A DNA stretch of 64,000 nucleotides from the NCBI GenBank assembly GCA_002360455.1, contig DEQQ01000062.1, forward strand, positions 1 to 64,000, read 5' to 3'. Position numbers and translations under genes: made by a program. Shown piece after piece: positions 38,850 through 48,314 of the stretch. Numbering within the stretch: the stretch's first letter is position 1; each line of letters begins with the position of its first letter. The notes under the pieces are model-generated. The model did not search any database. It worked only from the letters and a program-made list of their open reading frames with translations, and had not been told where the DNA came from. This DNA comes from Saprospiraceae bacterium UBA3362. Its GTDB lineage: Bacteria > Bacteroidota > Bacteroidia > Chitinophagales > Saprospiraceae.

Positions 38850-40505
38850 CTATACCGGTTTAATATAAATTTCAAGTTCTTCTTTAAAATATTGAAGAGC
38901 ATTGTAAACAGGCAGCGGTATTCCTCCTCCCAGAGCACATAAAGATCCTCGCTTCATCGTATCCAGTAAATCCAAGAGCAGTTGGGAGTCTATTTTGTAG
39001 CTTGGATCCTGTTGTGCTTTTTGGATTAATTCTTTCCCACGGGTTGAGCCAATTCTGCAGGGAAAGCATTTGCCGCAGGATTCATGAGCTGTAAATTCAA
39101 ATAAATGCTCTATGTATTGAATCATAGGATAATCTTGAGGAATAGAAATGATGGACGCATGCCCCAACATAAATCCCTGTGACGAAAAGGACTCAAAGTC
39201 TACAGTCAGATCTTCAATTTTATTCATGGGCACCAATCCACCCAATGGTCCTCCTATATGCAAAGCTTTGGTCTCTCTTTTGAATCCACCGGCCAAATCA
39301 TAGACCAATTCTTTCAGTGAGGTGCCCATCGGAACCTCTGCTATTCCTGAGTGAACAAATCCACTGTCCAAACTTATAAGCTTGGTTCCCGTAGATTTTG
39401 AAGTTCCAATTTTGGCATAATGTGCTCCGCCATTCAAACAAATCCATGGCAGGGAAGCCAGAGTTTCAACATTATTCACAACGGTCGGCTTTCTAAAAAG
39501 TCCCTCCTGAACCGGAAATGGAGGTCTCACTCTTACCTCCGGACGTTGACCCTCAATAGAAGACAATAATGCTGTTTCTTCTCCACATATATAGGCTCCT
39601 TGGGCTTTGATAATCTTAAATGTAAAATCAAATCCCGATCCTAAGATGTTGTTGCCCAACCAACCTCGTTGAGTAAATTCATCTACTGTTTGTTGAGCTA
39701 TCCTCACAGATTCTGGATACTCGGCTCTGATATAAACTACAGCTTTGGCAGCTCCGGTTATAAAGCCTTCGATCATCATTCCTATTAATACCAAAGGCAT
39801 TTTCTCTTCCAGCAAATACCGATCTGAGAACGATCCCGGATCTCCTTCATCAGCATTGCATACTATGAATTTCGTATCAGATTGAGCCGCTTTGCAGCCC
39901 TCAAGTTTTATCCAAGTTGGAAAACCTGCTCCACCTCTTCCTCTCAAATTGGAGTCTTTTATTTCTTGCAACAGCTGCTCTTTAGTTTGTTTCAAAAAGC
40001 CAAAATATTGACTATAGTCTTCAATTCTTTTTTCATTTCCGGTAAGAATGCGTTGGCCTTTAGCTATAACATTATATTCATTTTTAATCTCTTTTGGATT
40101 GGCAACAATTTCTGAAATTTGATTTTTTTCTAATTGAGAGTAATTATGGCCCTGATAGTGAAAAGCAGCATTTTCGTAGCATCTTCCCAAGCAACACATT
40201 TCTCCTATCTCATGCTCCTCAAAATGTTCTCTAAGCTCTCTTTTTAGTTTATTTTGGGTGTCGGAAACCAAACAAGCTGAACCATTACACAGGTATATTT
40301 TTTTACCTTTATTGGAGTCTCTCGTGAAATCATAAAAACTGGCAGTGCCAAAAACATTGGCAGTTCCTAGAAGAAATTCCTCTGCAATAGACTTTGATTC
40401 CTCTAAAGGCAATGCTCCCAAGGATTGAGACTGATTGCCTATGGTTTCAAATAAGTTTTGATCAAGACCTTTTCTACCGGAGAGATGACTTATATTTTTT
40501 GACAT
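38850..40505 (-). CDS. NuoE-NuoF-like fusion flavoprotein (NADH-binding subunit), orphan
   Basis: 551 residues joining a thioredoxin-like [2Fe-2S] domain to a NuoF-like domain, as in HoxF/FdsB-type diaphorase subunits. N-terminal ligands: IYLCNGSAC and EMCCLGRCYE. FMN/NADH site: LRGRGGAGFPTWIKLEG, with CNADEGDPGSFSDR; then GAYICGEETALLSSIEGQRP; the [4Fe-4S] loop is ESCGKCFPCRIGSTRGKE. Members move electrons between NAD(H) and a partner such as formate dehydrogenase, hydrogenase or complex I. No partner subunit lies in the window: neighbours are a transglycosylase and a small glycine-rich protein. Its true redox partner is therefore unknown. Confidence 0.88.
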   Translation of the reverse strand: MSKNISHLSGRKGLDQNLFETIGNQSQSLGALPLEESKSIAEEFLLGTANVFGTASFYDFTRDSNKGKKIYLCNGSACLVSDTQNKLKRELREHFEEHEIGEMCCLGRCYENAAFHYQGHNYSQLEKNQISEIVANPKEIKNEYNVIAKGQRILTGNEKRIEDYSQYFGFLKQTKEQLLQEIKDSNLRGRGGAGFPTWIKLEGCKAAQSDTKFIVCNADEGDPGSFSDRYLLEEKMPLVLIGMMIEGFITGAAKAVVYIRAEYPESVRIAQQTVDEFTQRGWLGNNILGSGFDFTFKIIKAQGAYICGEETALLSSIEGQRPEVRVRPPFPVQEGLFRKPTVVNNVETLASLPWICLNGGAHYAKIGTSKSTGTKLISLDSGFVHSGIAEVPMGTSLKELVYDLAGGFKRETKALHIGGPLGGLVPMNKIEDLTVDFESFSSQGFMLGHASIISIPQDYPMIQYIEHLFEFTAHESCGKCFPCRIGSTRGKELIQKAQQDPSYKIDSQLLLDLLDTMKRGSLCALGGGIPLPVYNALQYFKEELEIYIKPV

Positions 40506-40622
40506 TGTAAATGGTATAATTGGAGGGTGAAATTACTAATTTAAGCTCAATTTGATTTAATAATTTATATATTATAATAAAATATATATATTTAAATTTT
40601 ATATAATTCCGAAATAATAATT

Positions 40623-40630
40623 TATTTTTG
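40623..40630 (+). promoter_or_regulatory. -7 box upstream of small Gly-rich protein
   Basis: TATTTTTG fits TAnnTTTG, 43 bp before the ATG at 40674, within very AT-rich DNA where chance matches are likelier. Confidence 0.4.
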
Positions 40631-40673
40631 GAAGGTAAATCCATTTTTTAACAAACAAACAAAACGAAGACTT

Positions 40674-40949
40674 ATGGATGCTATTTTGCCTTATTTAATT
40701 AATACACTTTTAGGTGCCGGTGGAGGATGGTTGGGGAACATGCTTAAAAACAATGGTTTGGGTATGATCGGAAACTTGTTAGCCGGGGCTGCAGGTGGCA
40801 ATTTGCTTCCTATTTTGGGTTCTGCTGCAGGACTCTTAGGAAATAATGCTGCGGGTGGTGGTTTGGACATCATGTCTATAATCACTGCTTTGGTTGGTGG
40901 TGGAGCCGGTTCTTTATTAGGAGGATTATTCAAAAAACCTTCTGCATAA
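40674..40949 (+). CDS. Small glycine-rich hydrophobic protein
   Basis: 91 residues with no recognised family. It consists of Gly/Leu/Ala-rich hydrophobic stretches (LLGAGGGWLGNMLKNNGLGM; LLAGAAGGNLLPILGSAAG; ITALVGGGAGSLLGGLF), a glycine-zipper-like pattern seen in small membrane or pore-associated proteins, and ends in a Lys pair (FKKPSA). It has its own promoter box and terminator, so it is a monocistronic unit and probably real. Whether it is membrane-inserted or secreted cannot be told; no signal peptide is evident. Confidence 0.65.
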   Translation: MDAILPYLINTLLGAGGGWLGNMLKNNGLGMIGNLLAGAAGGNLLPILGSAAGLLGNNAAGGGLDIMSIITALVGGGAGSLLGGLFKKPSA

Positions 40950-40973
40950 CTTATTGTGAAAAAATGCAATCCG

Positions 40974-41007
40974 AACCTCTCCGGCTATGCTTGAGAGGTT
41001 TTTTTTA
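40974..41007 (+). terminator. Rho-independent terminator after Gly-rich protein
   Basis: Stem aacctctc / gagaggtt with an 11-nt loop, then a run of T. It may also serve the convergent trpS, though the T tract fits the plus strand. Confidence 0.85.
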
Positions 41008-41096
41008 TTGAATTAAATATCCACTCAAAGGGAATCCTCTTGAGTAAAATAATAACCATCATGACTATTCTGATCTAAAATAGAATTCTATAAAAA

Positions 41097-42086
41097 TTAC
41101 AAACCGCAAAGTTCTCTAACCTCTTTGACAGTTTGAGCTGCTCGACTCCTGATTTGAGCAGAAGAATCCTTGATCTCTGCTTTGACTTCTTTTTTGTTGG
41201 CAACAATTTCTAAATAACGCTGTCTAAATGGAGTTGTCAACGCCAACAATGCATCAGCTACAGCTTCTTTGAGTGGCGCATATTTCAGAGAACCGGATTT
41301 GTAGTCAGACATCAACTGCTGATAAGCTTCCATTCTTTCACAGGCTTTCAGGATTTCAAATAAATTTTTAACCCCCGGACTCATTTCTGATGATGAAAGA
41401 TCTCCTGTATCTGTTACAGCTGATTTGACTTGTTTCCGTATCATCGCTTCATCACCAAATAAATTAATGTAATGTTTCTCTCCTAAACTCTTACTCATCT
41501 TTTTACTTGGGTCTGCAAGAGAAAGAATTTTTGGAGTTTCTGTGTACAAAGCTTCCGGATGAATGAAATATTCTTTTTTGAATTGGTGATTGAATCTTTG
41601 CGCTATGTTTCTTGATAACTCCAAATGTTGATCTTGATCTTTTCCAACAGGAACATAATCTGCATGATATATTAATATATCCGCAGCTTGAAGAACAGGA
41701 TAATAAAAGAGTCCGGATGATACTACAGCATCTTTATCTTTTTCTGATAATTGCTCAGATTTATCCTTGAATTGAGTCATCCTGGACAATTCTCCGTAGG
41801 AACAAACACAACCTAAAATCCATGCAAGCTCGGTATGCTCCGGGACCATAGATTGAATAAATAAATTTTCTTTTTTTACTCCACAGGCTAACAATTGAAA
41901 TACCATGGACCAAGTATTCTCTTTTAATTTTTTTGGATCATATGGCATGGTCATTGAATGGTAATCTACTACTCCAAATGTACATTGATATTGCTCTTGG
42001 AGTTTTACCCAATTCTGAACAGCACCAAAATAGTTGCCTAAATGGATATCTCCCGTAGGTTGTATGGCTGATAATACTCGTTTCAT
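41097..42086 (-). CDS. trpS: Tryptophanyl-tRNA synthetase
   Basis: Class I aminoacyl-tRNA synthetase charging tRNA-Trp. HIGH-type motif: SAIQPTGDIHLGNYFGAVQN at the N-terminus. KMSKS loop: DPSKKMSKSLGEKHY near residue 190. Between them are DYHSMTMPYDP and YPVLQAADILIYHADYVPVG, with KDQDQHLELSR, all TrpRS landmarks. 329 residues is the standard length. Preceded on the same strand by sucA, with ~150 bp between. Confidence 0.96.
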   Translation of the reverse strand: MKRVLSAIQPTGDIHLGNYFGAVQNWVKLQEQYQCTFGVVDYHSMTMPYDPKKLKENTWSMVFQLLACGVKKENLFIQSMVPEHTELAWILGCVCSYGELSRMTQFKDKSEQLSEKDKDAVVSSGLFYYPVLQAADILIYHADYVPVGKDQDQHLELSRNIAQRFNHQFKKEYFIHPEALYTETPKILSLADPSKKMSKSLGEKHYINLFGDEAMIRKQVKSAVTDTGDLSSSEMSPGVKNLFEILKACERMEAYQQLMSDYKSGSLKYAPLKEAVADALLALTTPFRQRYLEIVANKKEVKAEIKDSSAQIRSRAAQTVKEVRELCGL

Positions 42087-42239
42087 TATACCCGTCTGTT
42101 TAAGGGAACAAAGGTAATCAATTTTATTTTTTCAATTAGAGATTCGCTTTTTTGAAGACAACAGAATTTCTATTGACAATAACTCAGTGTAAAGCGATAA
42201 GAAAAAATTTATATGTACAAATCAAGTCCGGAGAAATTC

Positions 42240-44969
42240 TTACTGAAAGAGTTCATTAAGGATAGACTTTAGTTCTTGATCATGTATTTTTTTGAATCCT
42301 ACAGCAGGTGAAGCACTGGCTTTACGCGAAATTATTTTTACATCTCTTTCGCCTAGCTGCTGTTTTACATACATTGCAGCTCCCATATTTTGTGGTTCTT
42401 CCTGAGCATAGATCAATTGCGCTTTTGAGAATTTATTAATTTGAGCTTGGATTGCCTTCATCGGAAACGGATACAATTGTTCAATTCGGATGACAATACT
42501 GTCACTGATTTTTTCTGTCTCAATTAGATTTAGAATATCATAATACACTTGACCTGAGCACAAGATAAGATTCTTGATATTTTTAGAATCCTTGGGATGA
42601 TCAACTATGATTTCTTGAAATTTACTAGAGGCTACAAATTCATCCGGAGAGGAGAAACATCGTGGATGACGTAGCAAAGACTTAGGCGACATTAAAACAA
42701 GTGGTTTTCTGAAATTCCATTGCAATTGCCGTCTAAGCATATGAAAATAATTTGCAGGAGTACTCACATTGCAAACCATAAAATTGTATTCGGCAGCACT
42801 CTGTAAAAATCTCTCAAGCCTTGCAGAGCTGTGTTCCGGTCCCTGCCCATCGTAGCCATGAGGAAGCAAAACAACAAGCCCGCTCATTCTATTCCATTTG
42901 CTTTCAGCTGAGCATAAAAACTGATCAAATACAACTTGCGCACCGTTCGAAAAATCTCCAAACTGCGCTTCCCAAAGGACAAGATGATCCGGCGACGCCA
43001 AGGAATATCCATACTCAAATCCTAATACTGCAAATTCTGAAAGTAACGAATTGTAAATAAAAAATTTACCTTGCGGATCTTTAAGCCTGCTCAGTCTGTC
43101 ATATTCTGTATTATTTTGTTCATCAAATAAAATTGCATGACGATGTGAAAAAGTTCCTCGTTTCACATCTTGTCCACTCATTCTTACATTTTTTCCTTGC
43201 ATCAACAAACTTCCAAATGCAATCGACTCCGCTAATGACCAATCAATTTTTCCATTTTCTGCAGACTCTTTCCAAGATTTTAGTAGGCGGTTTATTTTAG
43301 GCAAAACATTAAAATCTTCCGGCGCCGTCAAGCTACAATGAATAATATGTTGTAAGTCTTCTTTAGAAATTCCTGTTGTTGGACTCACTTCGAAATCTTT
43401 TTCTTCTGCATGTTTTTGTAATGCTCTCCAAGCTTGCTCAGGAGCTTGATAGGCATAAGGTAGAGATTTTTGCTTGACCATATCCAACCTATCCTGCAAA
43501 AGGTTCCAGAAAGATTTTTCCATTTCTTTGGCAAGCTGTGCTTCCAAATCGGCTCTCGAACTTAAAGTTTGAATATAGAGTTCCCGTACGTTTTGATGTT
43601 GAGATATGATATCATACATCTCAGGCTGAGTAAATTTCGGGTCATCACCTTCATTGTGACCATGTCTTCTATAACAAACCATGTCGATGAAAACATCGCT
43701 ATTAAATTCTTGACGATATTGAAACGCCAATTTCATAACATGGACAACTGCTTCCGGATCATCACCATTGACATGAAATACTGGAGCTTGGACTATGCTG
43801 GCTGCCGCCGTGCAATAGGTGGACGATCTTGCATCATCAAAATCTGTAGTAAATCCTATCTGGTTATTTATCACAAGATGAATTGTGCCTCCGGTATAAT
43901 ATCCTTTCAACTGTGACATCTGTACCAGTTCATACACGATGCCCTGACCTGCCACAGCGGCGTCTCCGTGAATTAATAAAGGTAAAATTTTATCATAATC
44001 CGAATTGTATAAAACATCTGCTTTGGCTCTAGCGAGCCCCTCTACTACAGGATTCACTGCCTCAAGATGAGAAGGATTGGGAGCGAGTTTGAGTTGAATT
44101 TGTTTGCCTGATGCGCACTCAATCTGCGAGGAATAACCTAAATGATATTTTACATCACCACTCCCAAAACTCAATTGCGGTTCTGCATTTCCCTCAAATT
44201 CATTAAAAATTTGTTCATACGTTTTGCCCATGATATTGGCCAACACATTTAGCCTGCCTCGATGAGCCATTCCAATTATGATCTCTTCTACAATATCGGC
44301 TTCACAAAATTGAATTAATGCATCCAACGCTGCAATGGTAGCCTCTCCTCCTTCTAACGAAAATCGTTTTTGACCAACATATTTTGTGTGTAAAAATTTC
44401 TCGAACACAACAGCATCATTTAGCTTGGAAAGAATTCTCTTCTTTTGTTCGAGACTTAAACCAAATTGAGTTACTTGGGAGTTCGATTCAATTTTGTTTC
44501 TCAGCCACATCCTTCTTTCATGATGATCAATATGGGAATACTCATAGCCTATGTGTTGACAATAAATATTTTTGAGATGATCTATAATTTGCTCCAAACT
44601 TGCATTTGGAAGACCAATAAGTTGGCCTGCTGCAAAATGGGACTTTAAGTCCGATTCTGAAAGATTGAAATCAGATAATTGAAGGTGTGGTTTTCTATCT
44701 CGTCTCTGCCGTATAGGATTTGTTTCAGATAGTAAATGACCTCTATGTCTAAACCCGTCGATAAGAGACATAACTGCCAATTCTTTTTCATTTAGTTTGA
44801 GGTCGATTTTGGCGCTATCAGACACCAGCTCATTTTGCTTTCCAAGCTCAAATCCTTCAAAAAACCTCATCCATCCCTGATCTACATCTTGGGGATTTTT
44901 TAAATAGACTTGATATAAATTTTCTATATATGCAGGATGAGCATTGCTGAGATAAGATAAATCCTTCAT
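42240..44969 (-). CDS. sucA: 2-oxoglutarate dehydrogenase E1 component
   Basis: Thiamine-diphosphate enzyme of the TCA cycle that decarboxylates 2-oxoglutarate and passes succinyl to E2 (SucB). Landmarks: GMAHRGRLNVLANIMGKTYE, KYHLGYSSQ, NPSHLEAVNPVVEGLARAK, HGDAAVAGQGIVYE, NNQIGFTT, the ThDP pocket HVNGDDPEAVVHV and CYRRHGHNEGDDPKFTQP, and near the end LLPHGYDGQGPEHSSARLER. The N-terminal E2-binding segment begins LSYLSNAHPAYIENLYQVYL. I start at the Met at 44969, as the 15 residues before it do not fit the family. sucB is not in the window. Confidence 0.96.
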   Translation of the reverse strand: MKDLSYLSNAHPAYIENLYQVYLKNPQDVDQGWMRFFEGFELGKQNELVSDSAKIDLKLNEKELAVMSLIDGFRHRGHLLSETNPIRQRRDRKPHLQLSDFNLSESDLKSHFAAGQLIGLPNASLEQIIDHLKNIYCQHIGYEYSHIDHHERRMWLRNKIESNSQVTQFGLSLEQKKRILSKLNDAVVFEKFLHTKYVGQKRFSLEGGEATIAALDALIQFCEADIVEEIIIGMAHRGRLNVLANIMGKTYEQIFNEFEGNAEPQLSFGSGDVKYHLGYSSQIECASGKQIQLKLAPNPSHLEAVNPVVEGLARAKADVLYNSDYDKILPLLIHGDAAVAGQGIVYELVQMSQLKGYYTGGTIHLVINNQIGFTTDFDDARSSTYCTAAASIVQAPVFHVNGDDPEAVVHVMKLAFQYRQEFNSDVFIDMVCYRRHGHNEGDDPKFTQPEMYDIISQHQNVRELYIQTLSSRADLEAQLAKEMEKSFWNLLQDRLDMVKQKSLPYAYQAPEQAWRALQKHAEEKDFEVSPTTGISKEDLQHIIHCSLTAPEDFNVLPKINRLLKSWKESAENGKIDWSLAESIAFGSLLMQGKNVRMSGQDVKRGTFSHRHAILFDEQNNTEYDRLSRLKDPQGKFFIYNSLLSEFAVLGFEYGYSLASPDHLVLWEAQFGDFSNGAQVVFDQFLCSAESKWNRMSGLVVLLPHGYDGQGPEHSSARLERFLQSAAEYNFMVCNVSTPANYFHMLRRQLQWNFRKPLVLMSPKSLLRHPRCFSSPDEFVASSKFQEIIVDHPKDSKNIKNLILCSGQVYYDILNLIETEKISDSIVIRIEQLYPFPMKAIQAQINKFSKAQLIYAQEEPQNMGAAMYVKQQLGERDVKIISRKASASPAVGFKKIHDQELKSILNELFQ

Positions 44970-45208
44970 AGACTTCAATTTTGCGATGATAAGAATAACC
45001 CATAAAAAAACCAAAAAGAATGAATTTGTTTATTATTGACTCAAATTATTGAGTATTTTAGCCAATCAGGAGGTATAATAAATTCAAGAATCGGAGTTTT
45101 TCGTATTTATAAAGAAAAAACTCTGAAAAGATGGTCACAATTATGGATTCCATAACATATTCAAGGAGAAATTATTATTTAACGGCTTAAAAAGCTCATT
45201 TAACCTAT

Positions 45209-46231
45209 ATGAAAAGAGTTATATTGTTTCTGATTTTTAGTTTTCTTTATCATTCAAAGAATCAAGCTCAGAATCCACCAGAACCTGATTCTAAACTTAT
45301 AGGAGACCTTTATGGTAGTTTAGGGATAAATGTTCAATTTAATTATGGAGGAGGAATTCACTTTCCAGGAATAAAAGCTTATATCGGTATAGGAACATGT
45401 AAAACAACCAAAGATAAGAAATGGATGGTTTCAAGCTTTATCAATCTAGGAATTTATAATAAAAGTTTAGGAAACAGTTTGGTGTTATTAAATCAAGATA
45501 ATCAAATTGACTTAACTACAAGTGTTTATTTTGGAAGGATATGGCAGAGTGGTTTGCATAAATATTATAAAAATATTCGAACCATCAATAACCTTCCTAT
45601 TTATCAGATTCGATCTGACGCAAAAGCGTTGGCAATGATTGGGGTTAATTTTATTTTAAACAATAATGGAAGAAATCAAACAGTAGGTGGGATTGCGGCA
45701 AATTATGATCGGGTATCAATTTCATATTATAACGACGGAGGAGTACCATTTGATAAACTTGGACTGGGCGATCAGTTTGATCGTTACTGGACAGGTGGAG
45801 CAAATATATTTATCCATGATTCACAAAGGACCAATTTGCTTGAATTAAGTTATGATCAGTTCACGGGTTACCAAAAACAATATTATGAATTGGCTACAAA
45901 ACTCGGAATGGATGTTCAGGATTACAGCATATTTTTTAGCTTGGACAGCACCCTCAGAGAGGATAAAATCAAAAATATAAATGTGAAACATGTGCGTAAC
46001 TTTTACAACTGTTCTTCTTATAATTTGAGATGTTTTGTAACACCGGGCTTTGCATTGAATTTTGGTGTTTTAGGAAATTTAAAACATACATCGCGATATT
46101 CTAGAAAGGAAAGAATATTTGGAATTCAAGATATTATTCATTACAAACTTAAGATGGGTTTTCATCCCAATTATGCCTTAAATAGATTTTATGCTTCATT
46201 TCATTTTCATTCTAATTATAATTTTAATTAA
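45209..46231 (+). CDS. Exported protein, possibly related to polymorphic toxin type 23 domains
   Basis: 340 residues with a signal peptide (VILFLIFSFLYHSKNQAQN). The body is rich in Gly, Tyr and Asn with barrel-like alternation. The segment DRVSISYYNDGGVPFDKLGL followed by GDQFDRYWTGGANIFI recalls the N-D ... G-D-x-x-D-R-x-x-T pattern of Bacteroidota toxin-23-type domains, as I remember that family; this is a weak match and a plain outer-membrane barrel is the main alternative. A lipoprotein gene begins 2 bp after its stop, so the two form a unit. AT-rich codon use is like the neighbours. Confidence 0.5.
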   Translation: MKRVILFLIFSFLYHSKNQAQNPPEPDSKLIGDLYGSLGINVQFNYGGGIHFPGIKAYIGIGTCKTTKDKKWMVSSFINLGIYNKSLGNSLVLLNQDNQIDLTTSVYFGRIWQSGLHKYYKNIRTINNLPIYQIRSDAKALAMIGVNFILNNNGRNQTVGGIAANYDRVSISYYNDGGVPFDKLGLGDQFDRYWTGGANIFIHDSQRTNLLELSYDQFTGYQKQYYELATKLGMDVQDYSIFFSLDSTLREDKIKNINVKHVRNFYNCSSYNLRCFVTPGFALNFGVLGNLKHTSRYSRKERIFGIQDIIHYKLKMGFHPNYALNRFYASFHFHSNYNFN

Positions 46232-46232
46232 T

Positions 46233-46952
46233 ATGAAAGCACGGTATTTTATATCCCTTTTATGCTTCATTGTGTTGGTCTCATCTTGCGCAAGAAGAAC
46301 TTATCATTTTGACCATCTTGAGGACAATATTGATCTGTATATTAAGAATAGAGATCATTATTCAAAATTTGGAAATAAACTTTCTCCTTATTTGTTTTAT
46401 AGAAATTCTATGGTAGAAAGGGTGATGTTGTCAGATTCAACAAAATTGAGATTAGGATTTCTTGACTTTCAATTGGATACTAACGATTTGAAAATTCAAC
46501 GATTTATTCTTTATTATCCTAAGAATGAGGACAGAGAAATTTATCTATTCAGTTTGAAAGGAGTCAGAAGCAAGACAGCCTCAAAAATAGAACTTCATGG
46601 CTTAGAAATGATGACCATTTATAAAGGGAAGTTCTATACCCAAGATAAGCTAAAATCCATCAGGTTTACCGATCAAATCATTGTGCAAAGCAACTGTAAA
46701 GGCTTGACAAAAAAGAGTAGAAAAAAATTATCTATCCAAAATTCCAAGTTTGAAATTCTAAAATTTAAGAATTTTTCAAATAAAAAAATATACCAATTGG
46801 ATTTTACTAAAACAAATGAGAGACTAGAGCTAAAAAATCTGACCATTTTTTATCCTAAAGACAAAAATCAAAGCCGGTCGGTGATTTATCAATTTAAACA
46901 ACTTTATGGAGAGGATTTATGGCTTAATTTCGAAAACGACATTACGGACTAA
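46233..46952 (+). CDS. Hypothetical lipoprotein, partner of preceding gene
   Basis: 239 residues starting at ATG 46233, two bases after the stop of the previous gene; the frame is open further upstream but the lipoprotein signal (YFISLLCFIVLVSSCARR) sits at this Met. The mature part is Lys/Ile/Phe-rich with alternating strands, with no known domain. If the upstream protein is a toxin, this could be its membrane-anchored immunity protein; that is inference from position only. Confidence 0.6.
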   Translation: MKARYFISLLCFIVLVSSCARRTYHFDHLEDNIDLYIKNRDHYSKFGNKLSPYLFYRNSMVERVMLSDSTKLRLGFLDFQLDTNDLKIQRFILYYPKNEDREIYLFSLKGVRSKTASKIELHGLEMMTIYKGKFYTQDKLKSIRFTDQIIVQSNCKGLTKKSRKKLSIQNSKFEILKFKNFSNKKIYQLDFTKTNERLELKNLTIFYPKDKNQSRSVIYQFKQLYGEDLWLNFENDITD

Positions 46953-47075
46953 AACCTGGTGTATGATTTCGATCATGTAGCTCTTAACATTCAGAAGTTC
47001 ATAGTAGTAAATATATTATTATAATATATATATGAATACTGCCAAAATAAATAACTTATGAGTTGGGTTTTACGT

Positions 47076-47083
47076 TAGATTTG
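47076..47083 (+). promoter_or_regulatory. -7 box of the desaturase promoter
   Basis: TAGATTTG fits TAnnTTTG, 22 bp before the ATG at 47106. Confidence 0.45.
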
Positions 47084-47105
47084 CAAAGTAAAAGCAATTC
47101 TAAAT

Positions 47106-48173
47106 ATGTCTCTACCTCGTTTTCAGCATCAAGACCAATCCTTTTATTTTGAATTAAGAAAACGGATAAACCGATATTTTGAAGAAAAAGGGATTGGAAT
47201 GACGGGAAATTTTTCACTTTATTTCAAAGCCTTTATCTTGACATTGATTTTAGCCGGTTTATATGTTCATATTTGTTTTTTTACTCCACATTGGACCTTA
47301 TTGGTGCTGGAGAGCGGATTGATGGGACTTGCTATCGCAGGCATTGGATTCAATGTGATGCATGATGGAGGACATGGAAGTTTTAGTACTAGACCATGGG
47401 TAAATAAATTATCCGCATACTCTGTCAACGTGTTGGGTGGGAATAGTTTTATGTGGGACGTAAAGCATAATGTGATACATCACACTTACACTAATGTAGA
47501 GGGTGTAGATGACGATATTGATATAGAGCCATGGATGCGAATGACAGAAAATCAAAGAAAGTTCAAAATGCATCGTTACCAACATATTTATTTTTGGGCA
47601 TTATATTCATTTCTTTATTTGTTATGGATTTTCGTTTTGGATTATCAAAAGTATTTTAAACAGCGAATTGGCCAAATGAAAATAACTACAATGAAAATCT
47701 CTGATCATGTTGCATTTTGGTTATTCAAAGTTCTGCATATTTTTATTTTTATTGTCGTTCCCATCTATTTCATGGGATGGAAATTATGGTTGGTTTCCTT
47801 TTTGGTAATGACACTTGTAGCCGGTTTTGTTCTGAGTATTGTTTTTCAACTTGCCCATACTGTAGAACATACATCTTTCCCGTCGCCCAAACCTACAAGC
47901 GGTAAAATGGAAGACGAATGGGCTATTCATCAGCTCAAGACAACAGCCAATTTTGCAACTCAAAATAAAATCGTTTCGTGGTTTGTCGGTGGATTAAATT
48001 TTCAGATTGAACATCATTTGTTTCCAAAAATTTCACATGTTCATTATCCGGCTATTTCAAAAATAATAAAACAAACATGTTCAGATTTCGGAGTGAACTA
48101 TGTTGAGTATCCGCGAGTGTCCTATGCGGTGGCTAGTCATGTAAGTTTCTTAAAACATATGGGTCGGCTATAG
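47106..48173 (+). CDS. Membrane fatty-acid desaturase (acyl-lipid/acyl-CoA type)
   Basis: Di-iron membrane enzyme introducing a double bond in fatty acyl chains, probably to keep membranes fluid. The three His boxes are present: MHDGGHGSF, HNVIHHTYTNVEG and QIEHHLFPKISH. The Gln in the third box (Q-x-x-H-H) is typical of front-end (delta-5/delta-6-like) desaturases, and no N-terminal cytochrome b5 domain is fused. Four or more membrane helices are visible (FILTLILAGLYVHICFF; HIFIFIVVPIYFMG). 355 residues. A single-gene unit with its own promoter box. Confidence 0.92.
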   Translation: MSLPRFQHQDQSFYFELRKRINRYFEEKGIGMTGNFSLYFKAFILTLILAGLYVHICFFTPHWTLLVLESGLMGLAIAGIGFNVMHDGGHGSFSTRPWVNKLSAYSVNVLGGNSFMWDVKHNVIHHTYTNVEGVDDDIDIEPWMRMTENQRKFKMHRYQHIYFWALYSFLYLLWIFVLDYQKYFKQRIGQMKITTMKISDHVAFWLFKVLHIFIFIVVPIYFMGWKLWLVSFLVMTLVAGFVLSIVFQLAHTVEHTSFPSPKPTSGKMEDEWAIHQLKTTANFATQNKIVSWFVGGLNFQIEHHLFPKISHVHYPAISKIIKQTCSDFGVNYVEYPRVSYAVASHVSFLKHMGRL

Positions 48174-48314
48174 TAAATTTGGTCCAATCCAATGAAGCAA
48201 ACAGTCTGTCTTTATTACCGTACGAACTTAATCTATTCACACCTTGCCTTTTAGTTATTGAATAGGTAAAATGGTGATCCTTTGGACAGAACCCGGTATT
48301 GAAAACTAAATTTT

